Shown piece after piece: positions 63,693 through 64,000 of a stretch of 64,000 bases of DNA (position 1 is its first letter; every line of letters starts with the position of its first letter). The stretch comes from Marimicrobium sp913061115 (GTDB taxonomy: Bacteria; Pseudomonadota; Gammaproteobacteria; Pseudomonadales; Halieaceae): NCBI RefSeq assembly GCF_047729875.1, contig NZ_CP159826.1, forward strand, positions 620,001 through 684,000, read 5' to 3'. The notes below the pieces were generated by a model. It was not told the origin of the DNA. It worked only from the letters and a program-made list of their open reading frames with translations, and made no database searches. The position numbers were made by a program, and so were the translations under genes.

Positions 63693-64000
63693 TTATATTT
63701 TTGACTATTAACTTCGTATGGTAGCAGCGCATGTGCTGAAAAGCACTCGTGGCTCAACTCACAATATTCAGGCTGCGCTTGTCAGGATAGACTTCTGTGA
63801 CATGATGTCTAACGCGCGTTGCAACCAGCGGGTAATTTCGACACGATTATCGGGTCAAAGCAATGGGAGTCTATGACATGTGTGCTTCTAAACCATATTG
63901 TTCGGAACATGCGGAAATGGCCTATGTCGTTGTATTTGATAATGTATATCGCTTCCAAATAGATTCCCTTTGTGGGTGAGATGGGGTACTACTGAGCGCA
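63693..64000. other. 308-bp window-end region without recognised gene
   Basis: Upstream of the VOC gene. It should contain that gene's promoter. No open frame beyond about 24 codons, repeat or RNA gene was recognised before the window ends. Confidence 0.4.

Overview
The window reads as chromosome of a free-living, probably marine, gammaproteobacterium. Housekeeping gene order is typical of the class: miaB-ybeZ-ybeY-corC-lnt followed by leuS-lptE-holA, the pair cmoA-cmoB, and mpl, argG, pyrC and rnt. LexA sites have the gammaproteobacterial form CTGT-N8-ACAG. The accessory genes (DUF1214, DUF3604, aminoglycoside-phosphotransferase-like kinase, sulfotransferase, alkylsulfatase, P450, phytanoyl-CoA dioxygenase) resemble those of oligotrophic marine lineages such as Spongiibacteraceae/Halieaceae. 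That placement is inference; no rRNA gene is present. No tRNA, rRNA, CRISPR array, transposase, integrase or prophage gene was found.

Layout. 1-8.5 kb: the end of mpl, an RND/MMPL exporter, two small coupled genes, then rnt-pyrC on the minus strand, argG and a methyltransferase. 8.7-11.8 kb: dnaE2 (error-prone polymerase) on the minus strand with a LexA operator touching its start. 12-30 kb: a loose accessory region of mostly single genes, many small and on the plus strand. It holds a dioxygenase, EfpL, malate:quinone oxidoreductase, three cupins, an encapsulated-ferritin homologue, an RRM protein, an alkylsulfatase, a flavin-fold protein, a DUF1214 protein, a kinase-like protein, a sulfotransferase and a metallo-hydrolase. 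30-33 kb: imuB and imuA, each under its own LexA box. 33-43 kb: the conserved translation, envelope and replication block. 43-55 kb: aminotransferases, cmoAB, a phosphoribosyltransferase, uup, heme A synthase, a glycosylase-like protein, a P450 and a HAD phosphatase. 55-59.6 kb: a five-gene Pqi/MCE lipid-transport operon with PqiA encoded by two genes. 59.8-63.7 kb: a DUF3604 protein, an alpha/beta hydrolase and a VOC enzyme.

The most notable system is the SOS mutagenesis module ImuA-ImuB-DnaE2. These genes usually form one operon. Here they keep the same strand and order but are dispersed: imuA and imuB are separated by an opposite-strand secreted-protein gene, and dnaE2 lies about 18 kb further on, beyond the accessory region. 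All three have LexA operators; those of imuA and imuB are identical over 16 bp. The imuB operator is the centre of a 42-bp near-perfect palindrome. The dnaE2 operator lies 4 nt from the start codon and overlaps the promoter, which predicts a leaderless or nearly leaderless mRNA.

Other points worth attention are the EncFtn homologue with no encapsulin partner or visible targeting tail, the split PqiA, a strong palindromic operator between the P450 and HAD genes, and a divergent Tag-family protein.
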